The notes under the pieces: model-generated
Databases searched by the model: none
Seen by the model: only the letters and a program-made list of their open reading frames with translations
What the model was told of the DNA's origin: nothing
Made by a program: the position numbers and the translations under genes
Assembly: GCA_021613375.1 (NCBI GenBank)
Contig: CM038716.1
Span: 4,921,684 to 4,985,683, forward strand
Direction of reading: 5' to 3'
DNA: 64,000 nucleotides
Source: Megaleporinus macrocephalus
Taxonomy: Eukaryota; Chordata; Actinopteri; Characiformes; Anostomidae
Shown here: positions 13,143-27,500 of the stretch, piece after piece
Layout: each line of letters begins with the position of its first letter
Position numbering within the stretch: position 1 is the first letter of the stretch

Positions 13143-13812
13143 GTAAGAACTTTTTTTCTATATACTACTTTATCACAGAACTGAGAAATGGACAAATATT
13201 TTAGATCGGTTTAGATCGGTTTCACTTTTGGTTTAAGCCTGAAACCACAGAAAATAGAAAGTATTACAAAACACTCCTCCCTAAATGCAACAAGCTGTGT
13301 TATGTGCATGTGGTTGTTATAACTGTGAGGCATCTCTCTTAATTATTTAATTATGTTTAATATGGAAATTAAAGGAATATGTGGGCTGCTTAACAGAGGG
13401 ATACATTTTCTCCCCATAGTCAGAGCCTGTCAGCTCTTGAAAAGGATGTTATCACAAAGCAGCCTTACAGAAAATCGGTGTCCAATCTCCAGTGGGCAAG
13501 CCAAGGAAAAACACCCTTGAACAAGAGGAAGTAACCATAAGAGAAAACCTAAGTTTAAATAAACGTTTTATAATAACCTACAAGTTTTAGTGGTCCATAA
13601 TATCCCAATGATATAGTTGTAAAAATATTCCCAGTCTGTGGGTAAAGACTTGCCAAAATATTAAATATTTATCAACAATATGTCTGCCAATGTCTGATTA
13701 ATCGTCTCAAGGAGTAACATAAAAGTGGCAACAATGCCCTCCAGTGTTTGGATTGAAAACGCTCACCTCAGAATAATTTACTTTAGTTAATATATACTTT
13801 AGTTATATATAT
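13143..13812. other. Probable 5' intron, no other feature
   Basis: Low-complexity AT-rich sequence. There is a tandem 'tagatcggtt' pair just right of 13200. Nothing coding was recognised. Confidence 0.4.
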
Positions 13813-14085
13813 ATAGGCAGCACGGTGGTGTAGTGGTTGGCACTGTCACTTCACAGCAAGATGATCCAGGTTGGATTCCTGGTCCGGGCCGTTCTGTGTG
13901 GAGTGTACATGTTCTCCCTGTGCTTGAGTGGGTTTTCTCTGGGTACTTCGGTTTCCTCCCACAGTACAAACACAGGCACGATAGGTGTGAGTGAGTGTTG
14001 GCCATGCGATGGAATGGTGAACTATCTATGGTGTACCCTGCCCTCACCCGATAACGCTGGGATTGGCTTCAGCCCAAAATCAATG
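13813..14085 (+). mobile_element. Fish SINE-like repeat (GGCAGCACGGTGGTGTAGTGG type)
   Basis: The element opens with a tRNA-like head ('ggcagcacggtggtgtagtg', 'cacttcacagcaag'). It is followed by the familiar teleost body containing 'gtgtacatgttctccctgtg' and 'gggattggcttcagccc'. A related copy lies on the minus strand at 61290-61480. Divergence from the remembered consensus is moderate. Confidence 0.75.
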
Positions 14086-14553
14086 CAGAGGTGATAACTT
14101 TCATTGCGTAGAACTATAGCTTCTAAACTTTGGGAAGCCTTTCCAGATAGTAAATATTATGAAAGCAAGCACAATGGTTGTTTTTAACTTCAGTTTAAAA
14201 CATATTTGTTTAGGCTAACAGATTCCTACAGGTTTTGTTTTCTCCTGTTTTTACTGTATTAACTTATAACACTGGTTGTGTGCGTATTAAGTATATGTGC
14301 ACATCACACACATGGACGGTTCTGAACTTTTTTGACATGAGGGCTATATAATTTCAATAAAATATCTTTAATTGCTTGTCTTTCCATCTTTTAATCATCT
14401 CTCAGGCTAAACTTGGTGGGCCAGTCTGGTCTGGATAAATTAAAACTTTTTTTCCTTTTGCAGACAGTAGAGTGATTAAAATTCAGAAAAAAATGTTTGT
14501 GGTTTATCAGAGATATGGCAGCATAATAAACATACATTTCCTAAATTTTGCAG

Positions 14554-14618
14554 ATGCTGTTCATTGATCAGCCAGCCTGGGATGGATTCTAGTCCTGAAA
14601 CATCTGGGGATCCAGAAG
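14554..14618 (+). CDS. Candidate first coding exon of RNF213-like gene (ATG at 14582)
   Basis: An acceptor (AAATTTTGCAG) precedes 14554 and the segment ends GAAG|GTAGAG. The ATG at 14582 sits in a good context (GGGATGG) and begins [12 protein letters not shown] with a phase-1 exit. Splicing to 19861-19914 and then 23569 keeps one open frame into the CBM20-like exon. The segment is a diverged duplicate of the 19.8 kb block. No protein match was recognised for these about 12 residues, so the start is tentative. Confidence 0.35.
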
Positions 14619-17600
14619 GTAGAGTAACACACAGATTAGCTGTTGGGGAAGAGGGTGGGTGCTGGAGCTTATCTCAGAGCTCATTGGGCAGAAGGCAAGA
14701 AACACCCTAGACAGGGCAGAGCACTATTAAATAATATAATATAATATAATATAATATAATATAATATAATATAATATAATATAATATAATATAATATAAT
14801 ATAATATAATATAATATAATATAATATAATAATATAAAGTGTATTCCAAACTCTGTTATCGTAGTAATAACACTGTCTATGTCTTTTCAGATTATAGTGT
14901 AAAAATAAGCCAAGCATGATAACTACATGGTTTCATCCACAACAAATTGAGCTGTTTACTTGGTTATTTCATATTGAAATGCAGTGATGAAAAAATATTA
15001 AAATGTGTTACAGTGCCCTTGTAACACATTTTGGGCACCCCTGGTAGAGATGAGTAAAATGCTTTATAGAAAATTAATCTTTCAGTGAATTCCTTTAATT
15101 TAAAACTGAAGAAATAAGATAAATCTAACATTTAATACAATTGTTAATTAATTGTTAATTAATAATTGTATTCTGTGATGGGTATAAATCCTGTATCAAG
15201 GATTTTATTTTTAAACAAAACCACATGTGCAACCATTATTTGCACCCCTGCATTTAATTATTTGTATAACCTTCCTTTGCCCAACACAATTTAATAACAC
15301 TTTACAAGCAGAATTCAGAGCAGGGTATTTGAGACCATTCATTTTTACAGACTCTCCAGTGCTCTCTTGTGCACTTGTTTTTTTTGCTCACCCTAAGCAG
15401 GCTGAGATGGCCATGGCAGAAGCTTGATTTTGTGTTTTGTGTTAATCCAGACATCATAGATCATTTTCCAACTGGAGGACACAACAACAATGCATTTGTA
15501 GTTACTTGGTAGAGGAAAGGAAAATTCCCATTTTAAATTAATCTCTATTCACATCAATCTCGAGAGAAAATCAAAGGCTGAAAATTGCTGATTTAAGGTC
15601 ATATGTTGGAACATAAAATGACAGATATCCAGTAAAGTACACAGGTGCTAAACATTTTAGGTCTTTAAAAACCAATAAAAATAAAGTTTTTTTTTAATCA
15701 TGGGGTTTTATGCTCTCCCTTTAGCATTAGTTAAGATCCACATTCTAACCTTTTTCTATAAACTGTAGATGCTAGATCGTTTTCATAGTTAGCTCAGTAA
15801 GGAGAGCATTAGAGTAATGAAGTAACAAATGCATGGACTAGTTTCTTTGTATCCCTCTGTGGCAGAAAAGGTGTGACTAACAATATTCCCCAGATGTTTA
15901 AATGCAACCGTAGTAACATCATTTTAATGAAGGATTAACAAGGATGAGAATTTACTCTGATTTCAGGAATCCGATTTCAGTTTTTGCCTGATTAAAACAG
16001 TTTTTTGACATTTGAAGATGTCTGCCTTTTCAGTCTGTCAGTAGACCATGTAACTCCAATATGTCCTCCCAGCGCTCAACAGAAAGTTCAACCCTACTAA
16101 TTCTATATTTTACTCCTGGGCATAGTGTAATTCTTACTTTACAGCTAATGCTCTTACTTTGGCTAATGATACAGCAAACAACACTACAAAGTAACAAAGT
16201 AAGCAAAATCATTGAAAAAAGGCTGTATGGCTGCGAGTATCAGCGCAGATATTTTGAGATAATTGATATTTTGAGATCCTGAGCGTTCTTCCTTTGTCTT
16301 CCTATTTCGATCTCTGGTTCTGACTTCCCTTGACTCTGACTCTCTCTCTTGTTTATCCCTACTGGTTCTGTTTGCTTGTGTTTTTTGAGAGGAGATTCAC
16401 CACTGCACCCATACTACAACACCCAGATCCCACACGACCATTTGTTGTAGAGGTGGATGCCTCCAACGTGGGAGTGGGTGCTATACTTTCACAACGCAGT
16501 GGTGAACCACCAAAACTGAGACCTATTGCTTACTTTTCTCATAAATTATCCCCTGCCAGCAATTATGGAATAGGGGATAAAGAGCTTCTTGCTGTTAAGC
16601 TGGCTTTTGAGGAGTGGCGCCACTGGCTAGAGGGTGCACAACACCCCTTTATTGTATACACTGATCATAAAAATCTAGAGTATCTCCGTTCTGCCAAAAG
16701 ACTAAATTCTCGTCAAGCCCGCTGGTCGTTGTTCTTTTCTCGTTTTAATTTTCAAATTACTTGTCGTCCTGGAACTCGCAATACCAAGGCTGATGCTTTG
16801 TCTCGAGTGTTTGAGGTTGAATCCTATGATAAAGAAGAACCAAAACATAACCTGGACCCTGAGATGTTTCTAGCTCCCATTAGATGGGATATAGACGTTG
16901 ACATTGAGCAGGTAAATTTGGTGGAACCTATTCCGGAGGCGTGTCCTCCGGATAGATTGTTTGTGCCTTTGCAATTTCGTGATCAGCTTATTATCTGGGC
17001 TCATACTTCTCTCACCTCAGGACATCCCGGAGAGACTAGAACTCTCCAGCTTCTCTCTGGGAGGTACTGGTGGGAGAGTATGAGTTCCGATGTACATCGT
17101 TTTATATCCTCTTGCACTGTTTGTTCAATTTGTAAAACTCCTCGCACGTTACCTGCAGGCAAACTAATGCCTTTACCCATTCCGTCTCGTCCTTGGTCTC
17201 ACATCGCTGTTGATTTCGTCACTGATCTTCCTAATTCCCAGGGCAATACTGTCATTCTCACTATTGTCGATCGATTTTCTCGTGGGGTTCGATTCTTACC
17301 TTTCCCACAATTGCCCACCGCATTCCAGACCGCGGAATGTTTGTTTAATTTTGTATTTCGTTTCTTTGGCATTCCAGAGGATATTGTGTCTGACAGAGGT
17401 TCCCAATTTACATCACAAGTTTGGAATGCTTTTATGGAGAGGTTGGGAATCTCTGTCAGTCTCACTTCAGGTTATCATCCTCAAAGTAACGGGCAATGTG
17501 AACGTGTTAATCAGGAACTTGGGAAGTTTTTGAGGGTCTACTGCCACGATAATCAACATGATTGGTCGGTATATTTACCTTGGGCTGAGATGGCTCAAAA

Positions 17601-20600
17601 CTCCCTCATTAGCTCCTCTACCACTATCACCCCTTTCCAATGTATGTTAGGCTATCAACCGCCTCTTATGCCATGGTCTGGTCAATCTTCGGAGGTGCCC
17701 TCTGTGGACCATTGGATGAGACGAAGTGAGGAGGTGTGGGAACAGACACATCAGCGTATTGAGTCTGTTCTAAGACGGCATAAACGTTACGCTGATAGAC
17801 GCAGAGGTGACACCCCCTCATATAGTCCAGGAGATCGAGTATGGGTATCCACCAGGGACTTCAGGCTTTCTGAGGGAAGTAGAAAACTGACTCAGCGATA
17901 TATTGGCCCATATAAGATCTTAAACAAGATTAATGACGTTACATATAAAATTGACCTGCCTGCTCATTATCGTGTTTGTCCTTCCTTCCATGTGTCTTTA
18001 TTAAAGCCTGTAGTTCCTGGTCCCCTAGATGAGGCTCTTCCTGACGCCACCCCTCCTCCACCAATCGACGTAGACGGAGCTCCTGTGTATGCTATTCGTC
18101 GGCTCTTGGACTCTAGAAGGAGGGGAGGGATCCTCCAATATCTGGTAGACTGGGAGGGTTATGGGCCTGAGGAGCAAAGTTGGGTCAAGGCAGCTGACGT
18201 GTGGGACCCCATCCTCATTGAGGACTTTCATCGCTGCCACCCATCACGCCCTGCTCCCAGGCCAAGGGGTCGTCCTAGCCAGGCATCTTTGGGCCTGTCC
18301 GCTGGTAGCAGACGCGGCCGTTCCAGGCGTTGTTCGTCCGGCCCGTCTGCGGGTCGCCCGAGTGCTGTTATTAGACGCCCGTCTCTTAGCCCGTCCGGCA
18401 GTCGCCAGAGTTCCAGAAGGAGGATCCCCGTCACTGGCCGTGGCAGGTCCAGGAGTTCCGGTTCTCAGTCGTTCGGTGGCAGGGGGGTTGGTCGTCCAGG
18501 TCGTCTGTCGTCCAGTCGTCCAGTCGTACTGTCACGACTATGGTTCCTTCCAGCACTTCTGATCTTCCTGACTCCAATGCCCAGAGTGCAACTCCCGATG
18601 ACATCACACCCACATGTTCACAACACACCAATCACACATCACTTCCTCGTTCTGCCTCCCCAGAGTATTGAACACACACCTGATACTCATTAGACACACA
18701 CTATTTAAACATCACACACACTCTCTCTCCTTGCGAAGTTTTGCCAAACCCAGTTTGCAATCCTGAGCGTTCTTCCTTTGTCTTCCTATTTTGATCTCTG
18801 GTTCTGACTTCCCTTGACTCTGACTCTCTCTCTTGTTTATCCCTACTGGTTCTGTTTGCTTGTGTTTTTTGACCTTCCTGGCTCTGACTACTCTTCTGTT
18901 CTCTTGACTCCTCTCTTGCCTATTCTTCATGATTAGTTTGCCTGGCTTACAGATCTTTCGGTTTCAACCTTTGCCTGCATCCTGGACTACGATCTTGCAT
19001 TACCCCTGTGTTCTGTTTGTTCGCCTGTTGCTGTTTTATTTGATTGCTAATTCTGTTATTAAATCTAATCTGACTTTTAGCTCTGCGTGCGTCGTGCCAA
19101 GTTCTTTGTATTTGACAGGCTTTCATGAAAGAAGGAGCATCAATAGAAGCAACAGAAGCAGATCTGTATGGATCTGGAATCATTTGTCTAAAGTTGTTGC
19201 TGCTTAAGAGGGTCATGCCAGTAACTGAAGGCAGGGGGTCGCATATTTTTTATTATTATTATTTTTTTTTTACTAACAATGACATTTAATGAACAGTAAT
19301 TGAATACAATGTGCTTGTAATTACTTATGTTATTGGTTTTCCTAGGTTTCCTTTTTCTATTATCATGACTTAAATGAAGATTTGATCACATTTTAGGTCA
19401 TATTTATTTAGAAATTCACAAAATACTGGGGGGTTCACAAATTTTCAGGCATCAATGTATATTCCAAACAACTATGATATATATGATATATAATTATGAG
19501 GAGACCACATCTTGGCAAAGTGGTAAAGGAATCATTACCACCTACCCAGCAGCCGAAAATGTACTTAAAAACCAGCAGAGGCCAAAACTGGCTTAACGTC
19601 TGTGTCCAGACAAACATTTAAAACAGGGTTTAAAAACACAACAAAGATTTATTATAATGTATGTAATCTGTACATACCATAATGTACATTTAACAAATGT
19701 ATTGACTCCTATAGCTTGTGAATGATTTTCATTTTGAAAACAGCCTATTTATTTACATTTGCTTTTATGGACTAACTGATCTCTTGTGGTTTATCAGAGA
19801 CCACTGTGGTTTATCAGACACACGGCAGCATGGATATTACACATCCGCTGGATCCTGCAGCTGATGTCCCATCAACATCCCAGCACCATTTTCCTGACGC
19901 GTCTGAGTCAGAAGGTATAGTAACCTGCCTCAGGTATTTCTAAATCAGTACACACTGAGCAGTGGTATTAGAAGTACTAAAACCATACAGTTACATTAGA
20001 CTGCATCCTCTCACAGAGAGCTGAAGGGGTGACTGGGATAGCACTGGCGATTACTGAAATCTGATTTGCCGTACATAATTTTCTTTGTGTCCACTCTCTC
20101 CTCCACGCCTCTCTGTTCATCATCATTTTCACTAACGTGGTGTGTGTTGTTGTCGCTGATGTCAGAAATGTTTAGTTCTAACTCAAACTGCAAAGGCTGG
20201 ACAGTAGACATGTTTAGCTAGCTAGCTGTGCTCAAGTGCAAAAATGTATCAAATTTGCTAAATTTCTAAATCACTGACTGTGCATTTAGTTGGTAGGTAA
20301 ATTTTTAACTGTGGATCAAAGCAGTGGTTTAGATTTATTAGATATATACTCATAAATGGCACTAGATGCTTGGGCCCATATACAAACACACATAAAGCCC
20401 AATGGACCTGTGAGCTACCCATAACATATTAAAAGACAATATACCAGATATGTTCAGTTCAGTTTAAGACATTAAGATTAGGACACTACCTCTCCGTGGC
20501 GTGAATAAAATGAAAGACAGTAACATAATGAGCGTCTTGTTCAATTTCAGTGCTCACGTTAATGCTTTCACACAAGCCGTGTAAACTCAGCTTCCTAAAT

Positions 20601-23600
20601 GTAATAAGAGAACACATTTTTGTGTGCTGCACGCAAAAGTGAAATTACGTATAAACAACAAATAATACAAATGCAAATTCCTCAATTCATGATGGAATCA
20701 CTTTCAGTAGGTTTATTAGGCTTGACAACTGATTCTACTCTTTGTACAACTGTAAAAAGTGTGTCTTGCATGCTGTGTTGTTCTCCAGCACAATCAATGT
20801 ATGTGTGGAAGGCCAAAGTGGATGAGCATTTTCACTGCCATGTCTTTAATGCCATGCAGCGGTAGCATCTGTTAAATAGGCCCCTGAAACATTGTCTTGT
20901 GCTTTTTTCACTTTATTTATAGACCCCAATAGTGGAAAGCAGCAATTCAGGTAAGAATGTTTCAAGTAAAACACAATTTTATGGAGGGTTTTATTTTTAC
21001 TTCATGATAAGGGATGGTGGGAGTAGAAAGTGAAACATGAAATTATAGAACATGAATACAGAAACACTGATATTCCTGTCCTTAGCTGAGGCCAACTCCA
21101 CCATTCATGCAATACTTTTTGCAGCCTCTCTTTGCAAAGATAACAGGTCTTAGTCTTCTTCTGTGATGCTTAATGAGACTGAAGAACACATGGCAAGCGA
21201 TCTGAGTCCTTTCTTTATACTGTGGTCCATGAAGCATTTTTGAATTGATTTTGTACCTTAGATCACTGTCCTGCTAGAAGCTGGACTCATGTTTTGATTT
21301 TATTTCTGCTGATACCTATTGGATTCCATAATAGCATGTGTCTAAAGAAACTGTACAGGACTCTTATAGTGGACATGTGGCATTTTTCTGCATAGCTATC
21401 TATGTCTACTTTAAACCCATCTCAATGGTTTGTTGCCAAAAAACTTTGGTCTCAATTGACCTTTAAATCAGACCACAGTTTTCATGGTTAAAGTAACATC
21501 TGGCAAACTGTTTGTTGGTCCTTGCCAATACTAAAGTATACTAATACTAATAACAGAAAACCAATCAGAAAAAATATGCAAACCCTGAATTCTAGGCTAC
21601 ATAAGAGAGTGTTGCCAAGACAAGCACATGGGCAAGTGTAAAGATTCCCACTGACAGTCTATGTTAGAAAATATATTACAAAAGAGGTTATATGCAAGAG
21701 AACAAACCACAGGTGGTAATATTTAGGAGAGGCATTCCACTGGGCGCACTATGTCGCATGCAGATCCATGACAACCACCTGACATCAAATGGTTGAAATG
21801 TATTTGAATAGATGTCTATATACCTTGGCACACTGTTAAAATTGAATGTGGTTAGGAAACACCCTCTTGTGTAAAATTGTTTTGGCTGCTGAAAAGTGCA
21901 TTCAACCAGCCATTCATTATTTCTAATGCATATTTGTTATGTTCTGACTGTAAAGAGAGATTAAATGTAGGGTGAAAGCTAGTTTAACACAGTTTTACAA
22001 ATTAAAAACAATAAATGCCACTTCCTTTTTATATATACACACAACAACTTTAAATATTTAAATATTTAATTTAGACCATTTTCTGGCATCATTAATGTCG
22101 CCATGAGGAAATTGGGCTTACTGTTCATTGTTAAGCTTTTATTGAGCATTTACATGTATATAGGGATGATCTGAAGGCTGCTCATGCTTCTTATTTTTGG
22201 TAGCCATCAATAATGAGTGTAGCAGTAGAAAAATGGGAGACTTTCTTCATTTATTTTAGGACAGCTAGTAAAATCAGTAAAGTCAGATTTTCCTTTCTAT
22301 TTCCTGAAAATATCACCTGAAGAACATCTAGGTACTTGTTAAACAGCTTTACCGTTACAAACCATTTCTCTATTGCTGAGATAATCAGTAAACCTAGTTG
22401 ATCCTGCCCTAACTTTTTTTCCGAGGTCCTGTGCATCTGTAAATTACCTGCCTGTGTCTTATTTACAGCTGGTACTGTCCCAACTGCCCAATTAGAAGCA
22501 ATGAATAATTCTTTAATAAACACCAAACTTTCTTCATGTGAATTTTTGAAAACAGTTGTAAAACATAGCTGTTAAAACATTTATTTTACTTTGTAGTATT
22601 TTAAAAGCAGATCATCACAAATCTCTGTCCTTTTGTCACTTAGTAAAAAAATATTTAGTATTTAATACACAATTCCAATTCCAAAAGAAAAATGTGGGAT
22701 GCTGTGTATAATGTTGATAAAAGCAAATGGAATGCAATGATTCGTAATACTTATAGACACAAATTTTATTCACAATAAGATATACAATACATTAGATATT
22801 GAAAGTGAGACACAAAAAAGATTAACTCATTCATACAAAACAGCTGGAAGACCAATTTGCAAAAAGATAATTACTAGGTGGCATAATGTAATTATAATTA
22901 CTGGCATAATTACTGGTGGCATAATTACTAGGTGGCATAACAGCAGCTTTACAGACTTTCAGTTACAACATGTATTCCACAATGGTGTTGAGTGAAAACA
23001 GTATTTACAGTTTATTATCAAAATAAAAACAGAGAGAATCTCTGTTTAAAAGTCTGGATGGTAAAAGCTTTAGAAACTGCACAGGTAGAGGCAGTCTCTG
23101 ACTCAGTCTTTGTAAAAAGCGAGAGTAAACTGAACAGCCCCATTACATGGCTATATGCTTGAATGAATCCAGTGTTAACAATGGGTGTGGCTGAAGTAAT
23201 TAAATTCACTATTTAAAAGGGAGGTCAAACAGGGAGAGCGCAATAAACTACTTGTGCAAATTCTGTGGCTTTCACATCACATGCACACAAGATCATTTTC
23301 TTTGCATGATTTTTTTTCAGTCTTCCACTGGAAGTTGTAATGCAAATAGAGGAAAAATGATCTTCAATGTATGTTTTTTTTTCTTTTGGTGGTTTACATT
23401 TCTTGTCACCCTGTCATGCATTTTGGGGGCATGTTGTACATGGTATGTGATAAATGAAAGTTATTTAATACTAAGTATTAAGTCTTGCACATAAGTGAAA
23501 AGTGATTATTAAAAATCACTTTCTTCTTCTTGTCAATGCTATTTAGAGTTCTTTTTATTTGCCTCCAGTGAAGTTGAAAACGCCAACAATTCTTGCTGTG

Positions 23601-24495
23601 ACCTATATGTTGATTAGGGCACAGGATGATAAAGACATGGTGACTGTGGAGTTCTACGCTGTTTTGCGAAACAGTGCCTCTTTTTGCCCTTTTGAAGAGT
23701 CCATGTTCATCTATGGAAAATATGGGAAAATTGCTAAAATGTCATTCCTCAGGTAAAGTTTTCACCGACACTGTTTTTCTGTAGAAGCATTTTTTCTTAT
23801 TATTTTTAAACATTGTTGCAACAAATTGCCTGAAATGTGTTTCTCACACATCAAGATACAATATAACTGTCTTTCACTACTATCACAATATTATCAGTAT
23901 CTTTTCACCTTATAGCTGAGCTTGTCGCAGAATTATGATGTATTGCTAAGAATTTGCCTTTTCTATGAAATTTTAGCGGTGCACCAAGTGGAACATTTTT
24001 TAAGGCCTCCGTCCCCGTGGATAAATCCAATAAGCTTATGTACAAGTACTATCGTTTCAAGAATGGCAAGGAAAAACCTGAACAGATCACTGTGGATGGA
24101 AAGGACACATTTTACAGGACACTGAATGAGAAGGAATTGCTCCAGCCAGGCTGCAGAGGTATGATACAGTTTAAGCTAAAAACTTTGCATGTAAGCCTTT
24201 CAATGTGTTCAACTAAATTCAGTTACCTATAATCCATTGAAATGCAGTTTATACTTTAGGAATAAGCAACTGAAAATATGCTATTCTGTGTATGGTTGCA
24301 GTTAAAAGACACTAATAGCCTGGAAGAAGAACCCAGACCAGCATTCATTTTAGGGCTGCACCTAACAATTAATTTCATAATCAATTAATCTAACAATTAT
24401 TTTTTCAAATAGTCGATTAATCTAATGACTAATTTTTAGATTACTCTAATATGACTGTGTTAGGATTTTTTTTTTACTTTGTTATGGATTTGTAA

Positions 24496-24566
<71 letters not shown>

Positions 24567-27500
24567 GGGTACCTCAAACGCATGTGATCTATAAATGGTT
24601 AAAGACTAAAAGTCTAAACACTCTGACTCGACTTTTAGAGGCACAAATGACACGTAGCCTACACGCCTCACAGACAAGAAATTGGACAGTTTGTGGATTG
24701 TATATTTTGCCAGAGAGCTGTTTGAGAAGCAGCTACGTGTGACTTAAAGCTCTCGCAGTATCGAGAACAGTCTTAGGTTCTACACTGCATGATTAAGAAA
24801 CGGTTAGCAATGTGACACTACTGAAAGAAACATGTTAAAGGCTCAGCATTATATATACAGATACGCATGGAGCCTTCTGTCCGTACTCTGCGTTCATTTC
24901 GCACATACATTCGTTTTCGGAAAGCTTACGGATACAGACGGGTTGGAGCACTAACGCTGGAGACCGTGGGGGCAGTGCAAAACGTGACCACTTTCATACG
25001 GACACGACAAAGAAGAAACGGTGGGACATTCTGAAGAGAGGTTCTGCACGTTCATTAGAAATTCCCCGAAATACCTTCTTCTCGGCGCGGAGACAAACAG
25101 TAGTTTTTAGTAGTTTTTTTGAACTAAAAAAAGAACTATGAGCTCATCCACCATCGCCAAATTTGATTTACACCGAACTGCCCTTTACTGAATGTGTCTA
25201 CATGTTAATAATTTTAAAATCTGTATTTCTGTGTGAAAAACTCCCACAACTTTAGATGCACACAGATATATCCATGCTTTCGGTAGGTGTGGCCTATTGA
25301 ATTTTGTAATCGATTATGTTGATTACGTCAACGTGTTGTCCCAGCCCTAATTCATTTATAATGATGTTGCACACACCATAATTTTTTGAGTGTTCAGAGT
25401 TAATGTTAACATTGCTACAAGCTTTAAAACTCACATTATTTGGTAACTCTTGCACCCTGAACAACTGAACTGCATTTCATTGGCTTTGTACCTGTACTCT
25501 GCACAATGACAATAAAGTTAAATCTAATCTAATCCAATCTAAAACTGACCCTGCGCCTGAAACCACTGGCAATAGAAGACTCATTACCCAAAGGTGAATG
25601 TAATGGTGTGGCTGAAGCAGGTTGCATGTGCAGAGTGGCTTGATGTGGGGCAATCCAATACTCAGGCCAGACAAGCAGGCAGGTAGTATCAGAGGTATAC
25701 TGATATGAAAAAAAACAAAAGCAAGAGTTAAAACCAAAAATACAAATACAATACAAAAGTGCAAAATGTACAGTATCATGCAGGCACAGGAGGTGGTAAT
25801 ATGTGCCCAAATGCTACCCATAAGGCACAGTTTCATAAGTGTAACAACAGGCAGGTCCTGAGCATGAGGAGTCAAGCCCACAACCAGCAAAAGATCCAGA
25901 GGAGAGGGCCGTCCATCAATTATGCCAACAGAGAGGATAGGGGCAAAAACAGCAAGTGGACCCACTGAGTAAGGAACTAGGAAACTGGCTGTGAAGCCAT
26001 CCATTGGCCATGCACAGAAAGAGCAGGAGCAGTTCTAGGAGCAACTCGGAAAGCCATCACTTGATGATGAGCAGCTCTGCAAGCCGGCACTGGATGGGGA
26101 TTGCTGGGACAATCCCCATAGAAACTGGGACAGAAGAAGACCTGGAGAAACCTTGCAAAAAGCCAGAATTGGAAAAGCCTTGCAAGGAGTCATGCAAGGG
26201 AGCTAAAACTGAAGGAGCAGTGGCCTATGGAGCTCCAGTAGTGGCTGCCACACCAGGAGCAGTGGCTTTTTTAGCCAGATAAGGTGTTCTGAACCGTTCT
26301 GAAGCAGAGAGCTAGAAAACACTAAATGCCCATAGGGGACAAGAGACTTAGGACATAGGACATTTTTGTTTCACCTATCCATTTTTCAAGTAAGCAAAAA
26401 TGTTGCGGACAGGTGTTTCTTTTTGCTCTGTTAGATTGATTGTTTAAACAATTAATAGTTCTGAAAGATAACTCTTGGTTTGAGGTCTGGGCTCCATCTG
26501 TGAAGACTGCATTCATTATTGGCAAGGATAAATCAACCTGAAGAGCTGCCTACTGTAGAAGCTATTTTAAAACTAAGAAAAAAGGAGAAATCACTGGGCT
26601 GCACACTTACACATTGATGTGAACAGATTGGACATATCCTGACAAAAAAGCAGACATTTAATAGACTAGCCAATGACAATAACAGAAGTTAATGACAGAA
26701 ACAATGTAAAAGCTATGGAGAAAACCATACGAAAGGGTTGATTATAAGAAGGAGTAGAAATATATTGGCCATACTGCAAGATGCAAGACACTCATCAGGA
26801 GTAGGTATGAGAAGGCCAGATTGGAATTCATAAAATAAAAACGCAAAAGTGCTGGATTTTATGGTTTATGGACTGAAGAATCCAAAACATATTAGTCAAG
26901 CACAGTGGAGATAGTATCATGGCATGGGCTTGACTGCCTCTGGAATGGGCTCACAAATCTTGATGTGATGTTTACAAAAACATTCTGTTTACTAATTTGC
27001 AGAGAAGTGCAGCAAGACAAGGAACCAAAACACACTGCCAGCCTTAGGTGCAAACTATGCCTATGCCTTCTTTGTCATGACATCAGGCCTGTTACTCACA
27101 GAATATGGCATCTTCTGTACCACAGTTACAGCACAGTTATGTCAGTATTATGTTCAAGGTTCAAGTAAAATGTTGCCTGTGTTTAAGTTGTCCACAGTAA
27201 TATGAACACAGTAACGCTCTGTATGATTCTAAAACAAAGAACTAATATAAAATGTACATGGGTGAAGTGTCAAATTTATATGAAATATATAAATTCTTCT
27301 TTAAATCATGTGAGCCACCAAGGGAATAAAAAAAATAATCAAAACAGTAGCTTGCTTGCAGCAAGAAATAAATCAAGAACCAAACATATGCTGTTCAAAC
27401 TACATGCCTTCCCTGCACAACAGTATAGTAAATAATGAAGTCTTACAGAGGGAGGTCTTTACTGGATGTTTAGAATAAATTTTAAATTAATTTAAACATT

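Noticed and set aside
17199..17533. Additional open frames overlapping the integrase region
   Set aside because: Shadows of the chromovirus pol frame on other frames and the opposite strand.
20923..20950. 28 bp microexon with good acceptor and donor
   Set aside because: Including it breaks the frame into the exon at 23569, and no partner exon was found that restores it.
23319..23366. 48 bp exon-like segment after a T-rich acceptor
   Set aside because: In either usable phase it introduces a stop or fails to join the exon at 23569.
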